Shown here: one piece after another, positions 25,748-34,656 of the stretch
Position numbering within the stretch: the first letter of the stretch is position 1
Layout of the letters: each line of letters starts with the position of its first letter
Source of the DNA: Harenicola maris
GTDB lineage: Bacteria > Pseudomonadota > Alphaproteobacteria > Rhodobacterales > Rhodobacteraceae
Direction of reading: 5' to 3'
Length of the DNA: 64,000 nt
Assembly (NCBI GenBank): GCA_018524345.1
Contig: JADQAZ010000002.1
Location: 310,001-374,000, forward strand
Program-made: the position numbers and the translations under genes
The notes under the pieces: model-generated
The model's input: only the letters and a program-made list of their open reading frames with translations
What the model was told of the DNA's origin: nothing
Database searches by the model: none

Positions 25748-26362
25748 TTGGCCAATCATTTGTACAAAGACGATCTGCCGGACGGGCTGGACCTTGGCCC
25801 TGTTGTGGCGATCGACTGTGAGACCATGGGCCTGCATCCGCATCGCGACCGTCTGTGTCTTGTGCAGATGTCGGGCGGTGACGGCGATGCCCATATGGTG
25901 CAGGTGCGCCAGAACGGGGTGCCTGCGCCGAATCTGGAGGCCATGCTGGCCGATCCGAATGTCCTTAAGCTGTTCCATTACGGGCGTTTTGATATTGCGG
26001 CGATGAAGCATCGTTTTGGTGTGCTTTGTGCGCCGGTCTATTGCACCAAGATCGCGAGCAAGCTGGTGCGGACCTATACGGACCGTCACGGGCTGAAGAA
26101 CCTGACGCAGGAATTGATCGGTGTTGATCTGAGCAAACAGCAACAGTCGAGCGACTGGGGCGCGGAGGAGCTGACCAAGGCGCAGATGGACTATGCCGCC
26201 TCGGATGTTTTGCACCTGCATGCGCTGCGCGAGAAGCTGGACATCCGCCTTGCCCGCGAGGGGCGCAGCGAGATTGCCCAGGCCTGTTTCGATTTCCTGC
26301 CCAAGCGGGCCGAGCTGGACCTGATGGGCTGGCCGGACACCGATATTTTTGCCCATACCTGA
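25748..26362 (+). CDS. rnd: Ribonuclease D (DEDD exonuclease domain only)
   Basis: A 204-residue 3'-5' exoribonuclease of the DEDDy group. Exo I is VVAIDCETMGLHPHRDRLCLVQ, exo II lies near KLFHYGRFDIAAM, and exo III is DYAASDVLHLHALREKL. It lacks the C-terminal HRDC domains of E. coli RNase D, as do many alphaproteobacterial versions. The start is a TTG at 25748, chosen because a strong AGGGAGG (25736-25742) lies 5 nt upstream and no ATG fits. kdsD begins immediately after its stop, so the two may be cotranscribed. Confidence 0.87.
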   Translation: MANHLYKDDLPDGLDLGPVVAIDCETMGLHPHRDRLCLVQMSGGDGDAHMVQVRQNGVPAPNLEAMLADPNVLKLFHYGRFDIAAMKHRFGVLCAPVYCTKIASKLVRTYTDRHGLKNLTQELIGVDLSKQQQSSDWGAEELTKAQMDYAASDVLHLHALREKLDIRLAREGRSEIAQACFDFLPKRAELDLMGWPDTDIFAHT

Positions 26363-26363
26363 T

Positions 26364-27344
26364 ATGACTGAAACCACAGATCATAGCGCCCTGATTGCCG
26401 AAGGCCGCCGCGTTGTCGAGGCCGAGGCCGAGGCCCTGCGCGCCCTTGGCGCCGCCATGGACAACGGCCTTGGCGAACCCTTTGCCAGTGCCGTGGACAT
26501 GATACTGGCGGCCAAGGGGCGGGTGATCGTCTCTGGCATGGGGAAATCAGGCCATATCGCCCGCAAGGTCGCCGCCACCCTTGCCAGCACCGGCACGCCC
26601 GCGCATTTCGTGCATCCGGCAGAGGCCAGCCATGGCGATCTGGGGATGATGGCGACCGGGGATGTGGCGCTTTTGCTGTCGAACTCGGGCGAGACGACGG
26701 AATTGGCCGATATGATCGCCTATACCCGCCGGTTCTCGATCAACCTGATCGGGATCGCGGGGCGGGCGGGCAGCACGCTTATGCAACGCTCTGACGTGGC
26801 GCTGCTCTTGCCGCAGGTGGCCGAGGCGGGGGACAGCAGTTTTGTGCCCACCACATCCACCACCATGTCCCTTGCCCTTGGCGATGCCTTGGCCATGGCC
26901 CTGATGCAGCACCGGCGCTTTACCCCCGCGCATTTCCGCGAATTCCACCCCGGCGGCAAGCTGGGGGCGCAACTGGCGCGGGTCTCTGACCTGATGCATC
27001 AGGGGGAAAGCCTGCCGATTGTGCCAAGCGGCACGCCAATGAGCGAGGCTTTGCTTGTTATCAGCCAAAAAGGCTTTGGTGTTGTTGGGGTTACGGACGA
27101 GGCGCATAACCTGACCGGTGTCGTCACTGATGGCGACCTGCGCCGGCATATGTCGGGGCTTTTGGACCTAACCGTTGACGATGTGATGACGCAGCAGCCC
27201 AGCACGATTGCAGTGGATGCTTTGGCCGAAGAGGCGCTGGCCCTGATGAACACGCGCAAGATCACCTGCCTGTTTGTCACCGATGGACCCCGCCCCGTAG
27301 GCATTTTGCACATTCACGACTGTCTGCGCGCCGGTATCGTGTAA
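26364..27344 (+). CDS. kdsD: Arabinose-5-phosphate isomerase
   Basis: Interconverts ribulose 5-phosphate and arabinose 5-phosphate, the first step to Kdo for LPS or capsule. The 326 residues comprise an SIS sugar-isomerase domain (about 40-180; VSGMGKSGHIARKVAATLASTGTPAHFVHP, LLSNSGETTEL) and two CBS domains (about 205-326; VTDGDLRRHM and KITCLFVTDG). ATG 26364 begins directly after the rnd stop. It heads the lptC-lptA-lptB set. KdsB, which activates Kdo, is encoded at 39159-39959, so two Kdo steps lie within this window. Confidence 0.94.
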   Translation: MTETTDHSALIAEGRRVVEAEAEALRALGAAMDNGLGEPFASAVDMILAAKGRVIVSGMGKSGHIARKVAATLASTGTPAHFVHPAEASHGDLGMMATGDVALLLSNSGETTELADMIAYTRRFSINLIGIAGRAGSTLMQRSDVALLLPQVAEAGDSSFVPTTSTTMSLALGDALAMALMQHRRFTPAHFREFHPGGKLGAQLARVSDLMHQGESLPIVPSGTPMSEALLVISQKGFGVVGVTDEAHNLTGVVTDGDLRRHMSGLLDLTVDDVMTQQPSTIAVDALAEEALALMNTRKITCLFVTDGPRPVGILHIHDCLRAGIV

Positions 27345-27367
27345 CGCCGCATTCGGAGCATTCGCCC

Positions 27368-27973
27368 GTGTCTGCATATGATAACCCCTATTCGCGCTTT
27401 GTCGCTTGGTCGAAGATCGTGCTGCCGCTTTTGGCGCTCGGGCTTTTGTCGACGATGTTCCTGATTTCCCGCGGGTTTGACGCATCGGGGGTGATGCCCT
27501 TTGCCGAGGTGGACGTAAAGGAACTGGCCCGTGAGCAGCGGATCAGCGCGCCGAATTATTCTGGTGTGACCTCGGATGGCTCTGCCATCTCTGTCGCGGC
27601 CAGCACCGCGCGCCCTGACCAGACGGACCGCGATACGGTCAATGCCACCGACCTGCGCGCGGAGGTCGAGACGCTGTCGGGGATGGTGATCGAGCTGTCT
27701 TCCTCCAGCGGGCAGATCAACACGCGGCAGAGCCGTGCGGTTCTGGATGGCGGGGTGACGGTGATGACCTCCTCCGGCTACCGGATCACGACCGACAAGA
27801 TCACCACCTCGCTGAGCGAGACCAAGCTGGCCACCGAGGGGCCGGTTGAGGCCACGGGGCCGGGCGCCAAGTTGAGCGCCGGGCGGATGGAGCTTACACA
27901 GTCCGGTGAGGCGGGGTATCAACTGATTTTCCAAAACGGCGTGCAGATGGTATACACCCCGCAAGTGAATTGA
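27368..27973 (+). CDS. lptC: LPS export protein LptC
   Basis: A 201-residue bitopic protein linking the LptBFG ABC transporter to the periplasmic LptA bridge. It has a single N-terminal membrane anchor (about 16-34, WSKIVLPLLALGLLSTMFLIS) and a periplasmic beta-jellyroll domain. The latter contains the GEVETLSGMVIELSSSSG-like and LDGGVTVMTSSGYRITTDK repeats typical of the LptC/OstA fold. The start is a GTG at 27368. It is placed between kdsD and lptA with short gaps, as in other alphaproteobacteria. Confidence 0.9.
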   Translation: MSAYDNPYSRFVAWSKIVLPLLALGLLSTMFLISRGFDASGVMPFAEVDVKELAREQRISAPNYSGVTSDGSAISVAASTARPDQTDRDTVNATDLRAEVETLSGMVIELSSSSGQINTRQSRAVLDGGVTVMTSSGYRITTDKITTSLSETKLATEGPVEATGPGAKLSAGRMELTQSGEAGYQLIFQNGVQMVYTPQVN

Positions 27974-27986
27974 GCAGGTTTAGCGA

Positions 27987-28475
27987 ATGCGAATTTTTGG
28001 CGCTGTCTTAGCGGTTTGTATAATGGTTTTGCCTATGGCGGCCATGGCGCAGGGGGCGCAGGTCGCCTTTGGCGGGTTGAAGCATGACAGCTCTCTTCCT
28101 GTGGAGATCGCAGCCGATCAGTTGAAGATTGACCAGAACACCGGCCTTGCCACCTTTACCGGCAATGTGCTGATCGGGCAGGGCACGCTTCGCCTCGGCG
28201 CCGGATCTGTGGTGGTGGAATACACCACGCAGGGCGGCGATGTGCAGAACATGCGCGCCAGTGGCGGGGTGACCTTTTCCAACGGGGCAGAGGCCGCAGA
28301 GGCGCAGAGCGCCGTTTATGCGCCCGGCTCCGGCCAGATGGTTCTGTCGGGGGAGGTTGTTCTGACACAGGGCAACAATGCCCTTGCGGGGGAGCGGCTG
28401 GTGATCAACCTGTCGGACGGCACGGGCACCATGGAGGGCCGCGTCCGGACCATTTTCCAAACTGGTAACAACTGA
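27987..28475 (+). CDS. lptA: LPS transport periplasmic protein LptA
   Basis: A 162-residue periplasmic protein of the OstA/LptA family that forms the bridge carrying LPS to the outer membrane. A signal peptide (about 1-24, ending MAAMAQG) precedes [47 protein letters not shown], the diagnostic N-terminal region. Repeating beta-strand segments follow. It lies 13 bp after lptC, and its TGA overlaps the lptB ATG by one base. Confidence 0.93.
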   Translation: MRIFGAVLAVCIMVLPMAAMAQGAQVAFGGLKHDSSLPVEIAADQLKIDQNTGLATFTGNVLIGQGTLRLGAGSVVVEYTTQGGDVQNMRASGGVTFSNGAEAAEAQSAVYAPGSGQMVLSGEVVLTQGNNALAGERLVINLSDGTGTMEGRVRTIFQTGNN

Positions 28476-29236
28476 TGACGGCGGGGCCTGATCTCTCTGT
28501 CGAATCCGGTGATGTGGGGCTGCGCGTTGTTCAGATGCGCAAGAGCTATCGCAAGCGGACTGTCATCCGCGATGTCAGCCTTGAGCTGGGCCGCGGCGAG
28601 GTTGTGGCCCTGCTTGGCCCGAACGGATCGGGCAAGACGACGACCTTTTATTCCATCGCCGGCCTTGTGACCCCCGAAAGCGGGCGGATCGAGATTGACG
28701 GGCGGGATGTGACGGTTCTGCCGATGTATCGGCGGGCGAAATTGGGAATCGGGTATTTGCCGCAGGAGATGTCAATTTTTCGCGGCATGTCGGTTGAGGA
28801 CAATATCAAAGCGATTCTCGAAGTGGCCGAGAGCGACCGCAAGAAGCGCCGCGTGCGCCTTGAAAGCCTGTTGTCGGAATTTGCCATCGAGCACCTGCGC
28901 CGCGCGCCTGCGCTTGCCCTGTCGGGCGGGGAGCGGCGGCGGGTGGAGATTGCGCGTTGTCTGGCGGCGAATCCCAAATACCTTTTGCTGGATGAGCCTT
29001 TTGCCGGGGTGGACCCGATTTCCGTGGGCGATATCCGCGGTCTTGTGACCGACCTGAAGAACCGCGGCATTGGCGTTTTGATCACCGACCATAACGTGCG
29101 CGAAACGCTGGAAATTGTCGATCGGGCCTATATCCTGCATGACGGTCAGGTCCTGATGAGCGGCACTGCGGACGAGGTTGTGCAGGATGACAACGTGCGC
29201 CGTGTCTACCTTGGGCAGAGTTTCCGGATTTCTTAA
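28475..29236 (+). CDS. lptB: LPS export ABC transporter ATPase LptB
   Basis: The cytoplasmic ATPase that powers LPS extraction by LptBFGC. The 253-residue protein has Walker [10 protein letters not shown] (about 49-57), Q-loop in [17 protein letters not shown], signature [16 protein letters not shown] and Walker [34 protein letters not shown] then carries the switch His. The N-terminus (about 25 extra residues) is a little longer than in E. coli, as usual in this group. The LptF and LptG permeases are not in the window. Confidence 0.96.
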   Translation: MTAGPDLSVESGDVGLRVVQMRKSYRKRTVIRDVSLELGRGEVVALLGPNGSGKTTTFYSIAGLVTPESGRIEIDGRDVTVLPMYRRAKLGIGYLPQEMSIFRGMSVEDNIKAILEVAESDRKKRRVRLESLLSEFAIEHLRRAPALALSGGERRRVEIARCLAANPKYLLLDEPFAGVDPISVGDIRGLVTDLKNRGIGVLITDHNVRETLEIVDRAYILHDGQVLMSGTADEVVQDDNVRRVYLGQSFRIS

Positions 29237-29294
29237 GACCCCGTTAACTTTCCAATGTTTTCAGTCAATTCGCCGTGCGAAACCGCGCAATGTG

Positions 29295-29331
29295 TTGACA
29301 GCCCCGCCCCTTATGCCGCCAAATGGCGGGG
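29295..29331 (+). promoter_or_regulatory. lptB-hpf intergenic region: stem-loop and TTGACA box
   Basis: The 192-bp gap contains a perfect TTGACA (29295-29300), but no good -10 box stands 16-18 bp away. It is followed at once by an inverted repeat, CCCCGCC (29302-29308) and GGCGGGG (29325-29331). The repeat may terminate the lpt transcript or form part of the hpf leader. The region has no open frame I would support. A strong AATGAGGA ribosome binding site precedes hpf. Confidence 0.3.
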
Positions 29332-29428
29332 ATGATCCGCACAAGAATAAAGAACTGAATAAGACAACACCCGGTTTGGCCGGGGCGTTGGGTCAGGCGG
29401 ACTCCGAATAACAAAATGAGGAAATCAT

Positions 29429-30001
29429 ATGCGTTACCAGATCACCGGAAAACAGATCGACATTGGCGAAGCCCTGCAGACCCATGTTAAATCTGAAATG
29501 GCGGAAGTTATTGGCAAATATGCAGAGCGCCCCACGGATGCCACGGTGATTTTTTCAAAGAGCGCCCATGAATATGTCTGCGAATCCATCGTGCATCTGT
29601 CCACCGGCCTGACCAGTCAGGCACGCGCCACCGCGACAGAGATTTACGCCGCCTTTGACAGCTGTAACGAGAAGATGGAAAAACAGCTTCGCCGCTATAA
29701 ACGCCGGTTGAAAGATCACCATAGAAAGCGCGACGTACCGGTTGAATTTTCGCAAGCCCCCTCGTATATCCTCGCCTCATCAGCCGCCGAAACTGCGGAG
29801 GAGCCGGAAACGATCGAGCCGATGATTATTGCGGAGATGGAGACCAAGGTTCCGTCCCTGTCCGTCGGAGAGGCCGTAATGCAGATGGAATTGGCCGGAG
29901 CGCCTGTCATCGTATTTCGGGATGAAGGACATAATGGGGTGAATGTCGTTTACCGCCGAGAGGATGGAAACATCGGCTGGATCGACACCCGAGCAGAGTA
30001 G
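29429..30001 (+). CDS. hpf: Long-form ribosome hibernation promoting factor
   Basis: A 190-residue long HPF that dimerises 70S ribosomes into inactive 100S particles. The N-terminal domain (about 1-105; MRYQITGKQIDIGEALQTHVKSEM and the basic KQLRRYKRRLKDHHRK helix) binds the decoding region of the 30S subunit. A linker follows. The C-terminal dimerisation domain (about 130-190) contains PSLSVGEAVMQMELAGAPVIVFRD and the GNIGWIDTR ending. The length separates it from the short HPF/YfiA type. ATGAGGAAAT precedes the start. ptsN follows closely. Confidence 0.94.
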   Translation: MRYQITGKQIDIGEALQTHVKSEMAEVIGKYAERPTDATVIFSKSAHEYVCESIVHLSTGLTSQARATATEIYAAFDSCNEKMEKQLRRYKRRLKDHHRKRDVPVEFSQAPSYILASSAAETAEEPETIEPMIIAEMETKVPSLSVGEAVMQMELAGAPVIVFRDEGHNGVNVVYRREDGNIGWIDTRAE

Positions 30002-30037
30002 TAGGCGCCCTTCGAGGCGGGAAAGTTGAGCCATAGC

Positions 30038-30502
30038 ATGGATTTTTCAAGCATCCTCAAACCTGAGGCCGTGAAGGTTATTCATTCCGCCAGCAGCAAG
30101 AAACGCCTGTTCCATCAACTGGGCGAGCTTGTTGGCAGTGCCTATGGTTTTGACGTGGAATCCACCTGTGAGGCTCTGCTTGACCGCGAGAGCCTTGGCC
30201 CAACCGGCGTGGGCCGGGGCGTTGCCCTGCCCCACGCGCGGCTTGAGGGAATCGATACGGTTGCGGGGGTGTTCATTCGTTTGGAAACGCCGCTGGAGTT
30301 CGACTCGGTCGATCGGCAGCCGGTGGATTTGATTTTTGCCCTGCTCGCGCCCACGGATTCCGGTGTGGATCACCTCAAGGCTTTGGCGCTGGTGTCCCGC
30401 ACCCTGCGCGAGGCCTCGATCTGTGCAAAGCTGCGGGCCAATGACTCGGCGCAGATTTTGCACACGATCCTGACCGAAGATCCGGCGACGCAGGCAGCCT
30501 AA
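30038..30502 (+). CDS. ptsN: Nitrogen-PTS EIIA protein
   Basis: A 154-residue EIIA-Ntr protein, a phosphoryl-accepting regulator rather than a sugar transporter component, linking nitrogen/carbon signals to potassium and other processes. The active-site His is in GRGVALPHARLEGI, and PVDLIFALLAPTDSGVDHLKALALVSRTLR is characteristic. I chose ATG 30038, giving MDFSSILKPEAVKVI as in homologues. A TTG at 30026 has a better-placed GAGG and would add four residues, so the true start is open. Its stop overlaps the stop of the convergent sulfotransferase gene. Confidence 0.9.
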   Translation: MDFSSILKPEAVKVIHSASSKKRLFHQLGELVGSAYGFDVESTCEALLDRESLGPTGVGRGVALPHARLEGIDTVAGVFIRLETPLEFDSVDRQPVDLIFALLAPTDSGVDHLKALALVSRTLREASICAKLRANDSAQILHTILTEDPATQAA

Positions 30503-31911
30503 AGCCCGCGTTTATAGCCGAAGTTCAAAAAGTCGCGTTGGTAAGCCTCCATCGCGGCTTTTTCTATGTCTTCTGTGACCAGTTCTGACAGGGCGGGGCC
30601 GGGCTCGGCTTCGGGCTCTGTCAGCTCTGGCACGTCATTCAGGTTGGCCAGACCGCAAAGAGCGACAAGGTCGGCCTCAAGGGTTTCCTCGCGCAGGATC
30701 ACATCGGGCATGGCGAAATCGGCCATGCCCTGCAGGATCGTGGTCTGGCTGGCCCATGAGCCGTCAAGCCGGATGCTGGTTTGGCCCGCGAGGTTGGCTT
30801 TGAGGAAACGCAGAAAGCCGAGGAAGGCGGCGCGATGCGCCTCAATGTCGAGATCATCGATTTGGTCCGGCAGGGGCACCTTATAGGCCTTGGCGAGGGT
30901 GCGGCGGATCTGGGTGAAGGCCTGCTCGCCCTTGAGCGGCAGGATATGGCGGGTGAAGGCGCGGTGCGCGCGCAGCAGGGGGTGGGTGACGGTGGCAAAG
31001 CTGCGGAAGCCCTTGGTTTTGCGCTTCCACTGCCGCAGGCTTTTCTGGTCAAAGCCGCCGAGCAGCTCGTCTTGCTCAAGACGGGTGAGCCAGTCTGTCA
31101 CCTGCGCCACCGGGGTGCCCGGAATCGGCATATAGAGCAGCCCCGCGTCAGAGGCGGCAAGGTAGTTCGGGACAGCCGCGCCGCGGCGGGGTTCGAAATT
31201 GGGGGTGCGGGAGAGGTCGAACCTGTCCATCGCGGCGAGGGCGGCCTGCATCTCGTCGTAGTTGGTGACCTTATCCTCGATCCGGCTGGGGTTTTGCGGT
31301 TTGAGACGGTCGGAGACCTCCTCCATCTGATCTGTGCTGCCGAGGAATTTGGCCAGCCCGTTGAGGACAGAGAGGTCGTTGATGTCGGAATAGGAGATGT
31401 AGAAGGCGGTTTGGCCCGTGGTTTGCAGCACATTCTGGATCAGCGCCTGAAACCCCTGAATATTGGCGAGCATTTCCTCGAATTCGGTGATGTCAAAGCG
31501 GACGCGGGCGCTTTTCTTGTTCTTGGCGTCGGTCAGGCGCCACTGTCCGGTTTGGCCGGCGATTTTCAGGGAGACATAGCTTTCGACCGGATTGCGGGTG
31601 AGGATGATCTTGGCGCAGCGCGGATTGATCAGAGCGGCCTCGGCCACGCGGGCGTCGTGGTCATGGAACAGGCGAAAGCCGGGCAGGCCCTGAGTGTTGG
31701 AAACCATCTTGTCGATCAGGGTGATCGGGTTGATCTCCCGCTCCTCCATGGTGACGCCGAAGAGATCGGTCTGGTTATGGTGGCCGAGGAAATGGGGGTT
31801 ATAGGCCTCCCCATAGCAGGTCAGCCCGTCGAAGGCGTTGATGTTTTCCTCAAGAAAATTCGACCCCGTGCGCATTTCCGCAAAGAGAACAAAGTAGTCA
31901 AAATTGGACAT
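30499..31911 (-). CDS. NodH-like sulfotransferase
   Basis: A 470-residue cytoplasmic protein whose N-terminal half resembles PAPS-dependent carbohydrate sulfotransferases. FAEMRTGSNFLEENI (about 10-24) fits the 5'-phosphosulfate loop, and AKIILTRNPVESYVSLKIA (about 103-121) fits the 3'-phosphate binding Arg/Ser motif. The C-terminal half (about 250-470) is extra and I do not recognise its fold. Probable action is sulfation of a sugar in a surface or secreted glycan, since four glycosyltransferase genes and cysQ follow in the same cluster. The acceptor is unknown. Confidence 0.8.
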   Translation of the reverse strand: MSNFDYFVLFAEMRTGSNFLEENINAFDGLTCYGEAYNPHFLGHHNQTDLFGVTMEEREINPITLIDKMVSNTQGLPGFRLFHDHDARVAEAALINPRCAKIILTRNPVESYVSLKIAGQTGQWRLTDAKNKKSARVRFDITEFEEMLANIQGFQALIQNVLQTTGQTAFYISYSDINDLSVLNGLAKFLGSTDQMEEVSDRLKPQNPSRIEDKVTNYDEMQAALAAMDRFDLSRTPNFEPRRGAAVPNYLAASDAGLLYMPIPGTPVAQVTDWLTRLEQDELLGGFDQKSLRQWKRKTKGFRSFATVTHPLLRAHRAFTRHILPLKGEQAFTQIRRTLAKAYKVPLPDQIDDLDIEAHRAAFLGFLRFLKANLAGQTSIRLDGSWASQTTILQGMADFAMPDVILREETLEADLVALCGLANLNDVPELTEPEAEPGPALSELVTEDIEKAAMEAYQRDFLNFGYKRGL

Positions 31912-31915
31912 AGGA

Positions 31916-33613
31916 TTACTTTACCAAATAGGGGCGTTGGGGGTCGCTATCTTGGACGGTGCCCGCGCTTCCGACCGGGAAATCACCGGCGAGATAGGGG
32001 TTCATGCCCTGATTTTTCAGGGTTTGCAGGAATCGGCCAAAGCCATCCAGATCGGCCATGCGCGGTGCCTCGTTCAGGCGGCGGCGGCTGCGGGGGCTTG
32101 TTTCGTCGATGATCTCTTGCAGGTGTTCCATCGGTGCCTCGACGAAATCGGCGAGGGTCCAGATGCGGACGCGGGCCTTGCAATGGGGCGAGCGCAGCAC
32201 GTCGAGGAATTTCGCCTCGATGGTTTGCAAGCGGGCGGCCTCTTTGCGGATGACGGAGGAGTTGATTTTGGTCTGGAACAGACGCACGGCCCAAGCGCCG
32301 GTGACGACGGAAATCTGCGCGTTCGGATCGCTGGCCATGAACTGGGCGATGTCCTGGGAATCTGCCGGGCTGTATTGGAAACACTGCCGCTCGCCGCGGG
32401 TGTTCCAGATCAGGCTGGTCAAAAAGGCCTTGGGGTTTTGGTCGCGTGTCAGAGCGCTGTCGGAGAGGCAGCCGTTATAGACCGTGTCGCCCCCCGCGAA
32501 ATGCACCCTATCGGGGGCAAAAAGGTTGCCATGGACGCGCCCGCCCACGGTTTTGCTGAGCCATGTTTCGAAATTCACGAAGACATCGGAAAAGCCGCCA
32601 AAGACGGAATAGGCCTGACAGGTTTTGCCGTTCTCCCAATCGTTATTGGGGAAGCGGCTTTGCATATAGAGGCCGGGGCGGCCGAGGGTACGCCTGTCCA
32701 CCGCCTTTGAGAACAGGCGGTCGATCTTTGAGGGGTTCGGCTCGGCGTTTTTGGTCACGCTCGGATCATTCGACAGGAAGCTGGCGTAGAGCTTGGTCGC
32801 GTGGGGCCAGATTTTGCGGGCCACGAAGCAATCGGAGCGGCGCAGGAGCTGTAGGTGATCGTCGTAGAAGATATGCGGTTTTCCCTGAAAGTCGAATTTT
32901 GACAGGGTGAGGGAGCGGCTTTCGACCTCTTTGCTGTGGAGACGGACGAGGGATTGGAAATAGCTTTCGTCCGGAATCCAGACCCGCTTGAAATAGCGGT
33001 CATAGCTGGCGCGGTTAGGGTCGTTCAGGATGGCGGAGAGGGTGGCGCGGCTGAGGCACCACCATTGCGAGCCCAGATGCGGCGTGAGGTTTTCGGGCAC
33101 GCGGCGGCGGAATTTGAACAGGCGTTGCAGGGCAACGTAGCGGTCGAACAGATACCGTTGACTGCGCCAGGAGAAGGGGAAGCGGAGGGCAAAACGTTCG
33201 GAGTCAAAGCCGCCCTTGGTCCATGTGACGTCCTCTACCGTGACGCTTTCGATGAAATCCGTGCGGGGGCGGGCCTCAAGGTAGGCGCGCAACTCCTGCA
33301 CCGGGCGCAGGGGCAGGCAGGAGCCGGAGGCGAGGAAGACATGGCCCACATCGGGGTGGGTTTTGAGCATCTGCTGCGCCGCCTCGATCGTGGCGGCGAC
33401 AATGGGCCATGTGCCCCATTCGCAGCGGTATCTTTTGGTGAAGCTGACGTTTTCAAGGTCCGCGAGGGAATCGGTGAAGGCCTCGAATTCCTTTTTCGGG
33501 ACGGATTTGTCGCAATGGATCACGATGGGGCAGCCGCTACTGGCCCAGTGGCGGGCGGTTTGGCTGACGCGGTCCAGCGCCGTGTGCACCATCATGATGA
33601 AGCCGATGCTCAT
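31916..33613 (-). CDS. Core-2/I-branching-type glycosyltransferase with extra C-terminal domain
   Basis: A 565-residue protein. The N-terminal part (about 1-260) matches the GT14 type. It starts GFIMMVHTALDRVSQTARHW, with IVIHCDKSVP, CEWGTWPIVAATIEAAQQML and VFLASGSCLPLRPVQELRAYL. Later LTPHLGSQWWCLSRATLSAIL and PDESYFQSLV resemble beta-1,6-N-acetylglucosaminyltransferases. The remaining C-terminal region of about 300 residues is not part of that family; I recall such tails annotated as DUF5927/5928 in Rhodobacteraceae. It may be a second transferase or a binding domain. It overlaps the upstream GT2 gene by four bases. Confidence 0.82.
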   Translation of the reverse strand: MSIGFIMMVHTALDRVSQTARHWASSGCPIVIHCDKSVPKKEFEAFTDSLADLENVSFTKRYRCEWGTWPIVAATIEAAQQMLKTHPDVGHVFLASGSCLPLRPVQELRAYLEARPRTDFIESVTVEDVTWTKGGFDSERFALRFPFSWRSQRYLFDRYVALQRLFKFRRRVPENLTPHLGSQWWCLSRATLSAILNDPNRASYDRYFKRVWIPDESYFQSLVRLHSKEVESRSLTLSKFDFQGKPHIFYDDHLQLLRRSDCFVARKIWPHATKLYASFLSNDPSVTKNAEPNPSKIDRLFSKAVDRRTLGRPGLYMQSRFPNNDWENGKTCQAYSVFGGFSDVFVNFETWLSKTVGGRVHGNLFAPDRVHFAGGDTVYNGCLSDSALTRDQNPKAFLTSLIWNTRGERQCFQYSPADSQDIAQFMASDPNAQISVVTGAWAVRLFQTKINSSVIRKEAARLQTIEAKFLDVLRSPHCKARVRIWTLADFVEAPMEHLQEIIDETSPRSRRRLNEAPRMADLDGFGRFLQTLKNQGMNPYLAGDFPVGSAGTVQDSDPQRPYLVK

Positions 33614-34620
33614 GCCCAGTTTCCTTTGGACATCAGGCCCAGAATTTCCAGCTGTCGCCAGTTGATGTAGCGCTCGGACCATTTGGTCCAGAGGTCGGGG
33701 TCATCGGCCAGTCCGGCGGCATAGGCCTTGTATTCGGCGCTTGCGGCGTAGTGTTCGTTGCGCGTGAGTTCCTCATTCGCCTTGGCGCTGAAGGTGTCGA
33801 GGAATTTGGCGTGGAGCAGGCAGCCGGAGGCTTTCTCTCCGCCCCATTCGTCATAGACGAGGTTCAACCCCCGCGGCAGGAGCATATGGGTGGAGCTTAC
33901 GTAGGCGTAGGATTTTTCCCATTTCACCAAGGGGATCTTGTTCAGCGCCGGCGCGCCCTGCGGCTTTTCGGGAAAGAAGGCGCGGGAGCGTGGGCCGCCC
34001 TGAATCCACAGGTTGCCGTAGATGGCGTTGCGCTTGATGGAGTAATTGCCGCTGTCGAAATACTCGGCGATCTCAAAAGGGTCCTGCCCCTCGGTATAGG
34101 GGCGCTCGTCCAGCCGCCCCTTGGGATACATATCGACCAGCATCGCGCCGAAGGATTTGATCGAGGAAGCGTCGAGCCAGTCGGTCAAGGCGCGGATCGG
34201 GCGGGTGTCGCAGAAAGGGTAGATGAAGAATTCATCGACATCGACGGTCAGGGACCAGTGACCCTCGGCGTATTTGTATTGCAGCCAGTTCAGCCAATCG
34301 ACGCCAAAGCGGGAGCGTTTGTAGCTCGCCTCGCTTTTCCACAGGGACACATCGGGCTGTTCCTCAAGGTATTCGCGGGTGCCATCGTCGGAATTATTGT
34401 CGACCATGAAGAAATGGTTCACGCCCTGCTTGCGATAATAGTCAAAGAAATACGGCAGGCGGACCCGTTCGTTGCGCAGGGTTGTGAAGCTGAGGATATC
34501 GGTGGGGGCGATGTCTTTGGTGCGATCGACCACGCATGTCATTTCGCGGCGTTTGCGAAACGCGCGGATCAGCCAGCGCTTGCGCTGTAGCCTGAGACGA
34601 TATGATCTGAACGCGCCCAA
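33610..34620 (-). CDS. Family 2-type glycosyltransferase
   Basis: A 336-residue GT-A fold transferase. ILSFTTLRNERVRLPYFFDYYRKQGVNHFFMVDNNSDDGTREYL gives the N-terminal nucleotide-binding region, and WSLTVDVDEFFIYP holds the DxD metal motif. This is the 'Glyco_tranf_2_4'-like class found in bacterial surface polysaccharide loci. The start is a TTG at 34620 behind GAGGAG; ATG 34542 would remove 26 residues, including a basic stretch, and lacks a ribosome binding site. Its stop overlaps the start of the next gene in the operon by ATGA, showing translational coupling. Confidence 0.82.
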   Translation of the reverse strand: MGAFRSYRLRLQRKRWLIRAFRKRREMTCVVDRTKDIAPTDILSFTTLRNERVRLPYFFDYYRKQGVNHFFMVDNNSDDGTREYLEEQPDVSLWKSEASYKRSRFGVDWLNWLQYKYAEGHWSLTVDVDEFFIYPFCDTRPIRALTDWLDASSIKSFGAMLVDMYPKGRLDERPYTEGQDPFEIAEYFDSGNYSIKRNAIYGNLWIQGGPRSRAFFPEKPQGAPALNKIPLVKWEKSYAYVSSTHMLLPRGLNLVYDEWGGEKASGCLLHAKFLDTFSAKANEELTRNEHYAASAEYKAYAAGLADDPDLWTKWSERYINWRQLEILGLMSKGNWA

Positions 34621-34656
34621 TTGCTCCTCTACAGCAGTGCCGGGTGGCCCGTTATC

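Noticed and set aside
29360-29410. Possible sigma-54 promoter ahead of hpf
   Set aside because: TGGC and TTGG-like pieces are present, but the required GG-N10-GC spacing is not met.
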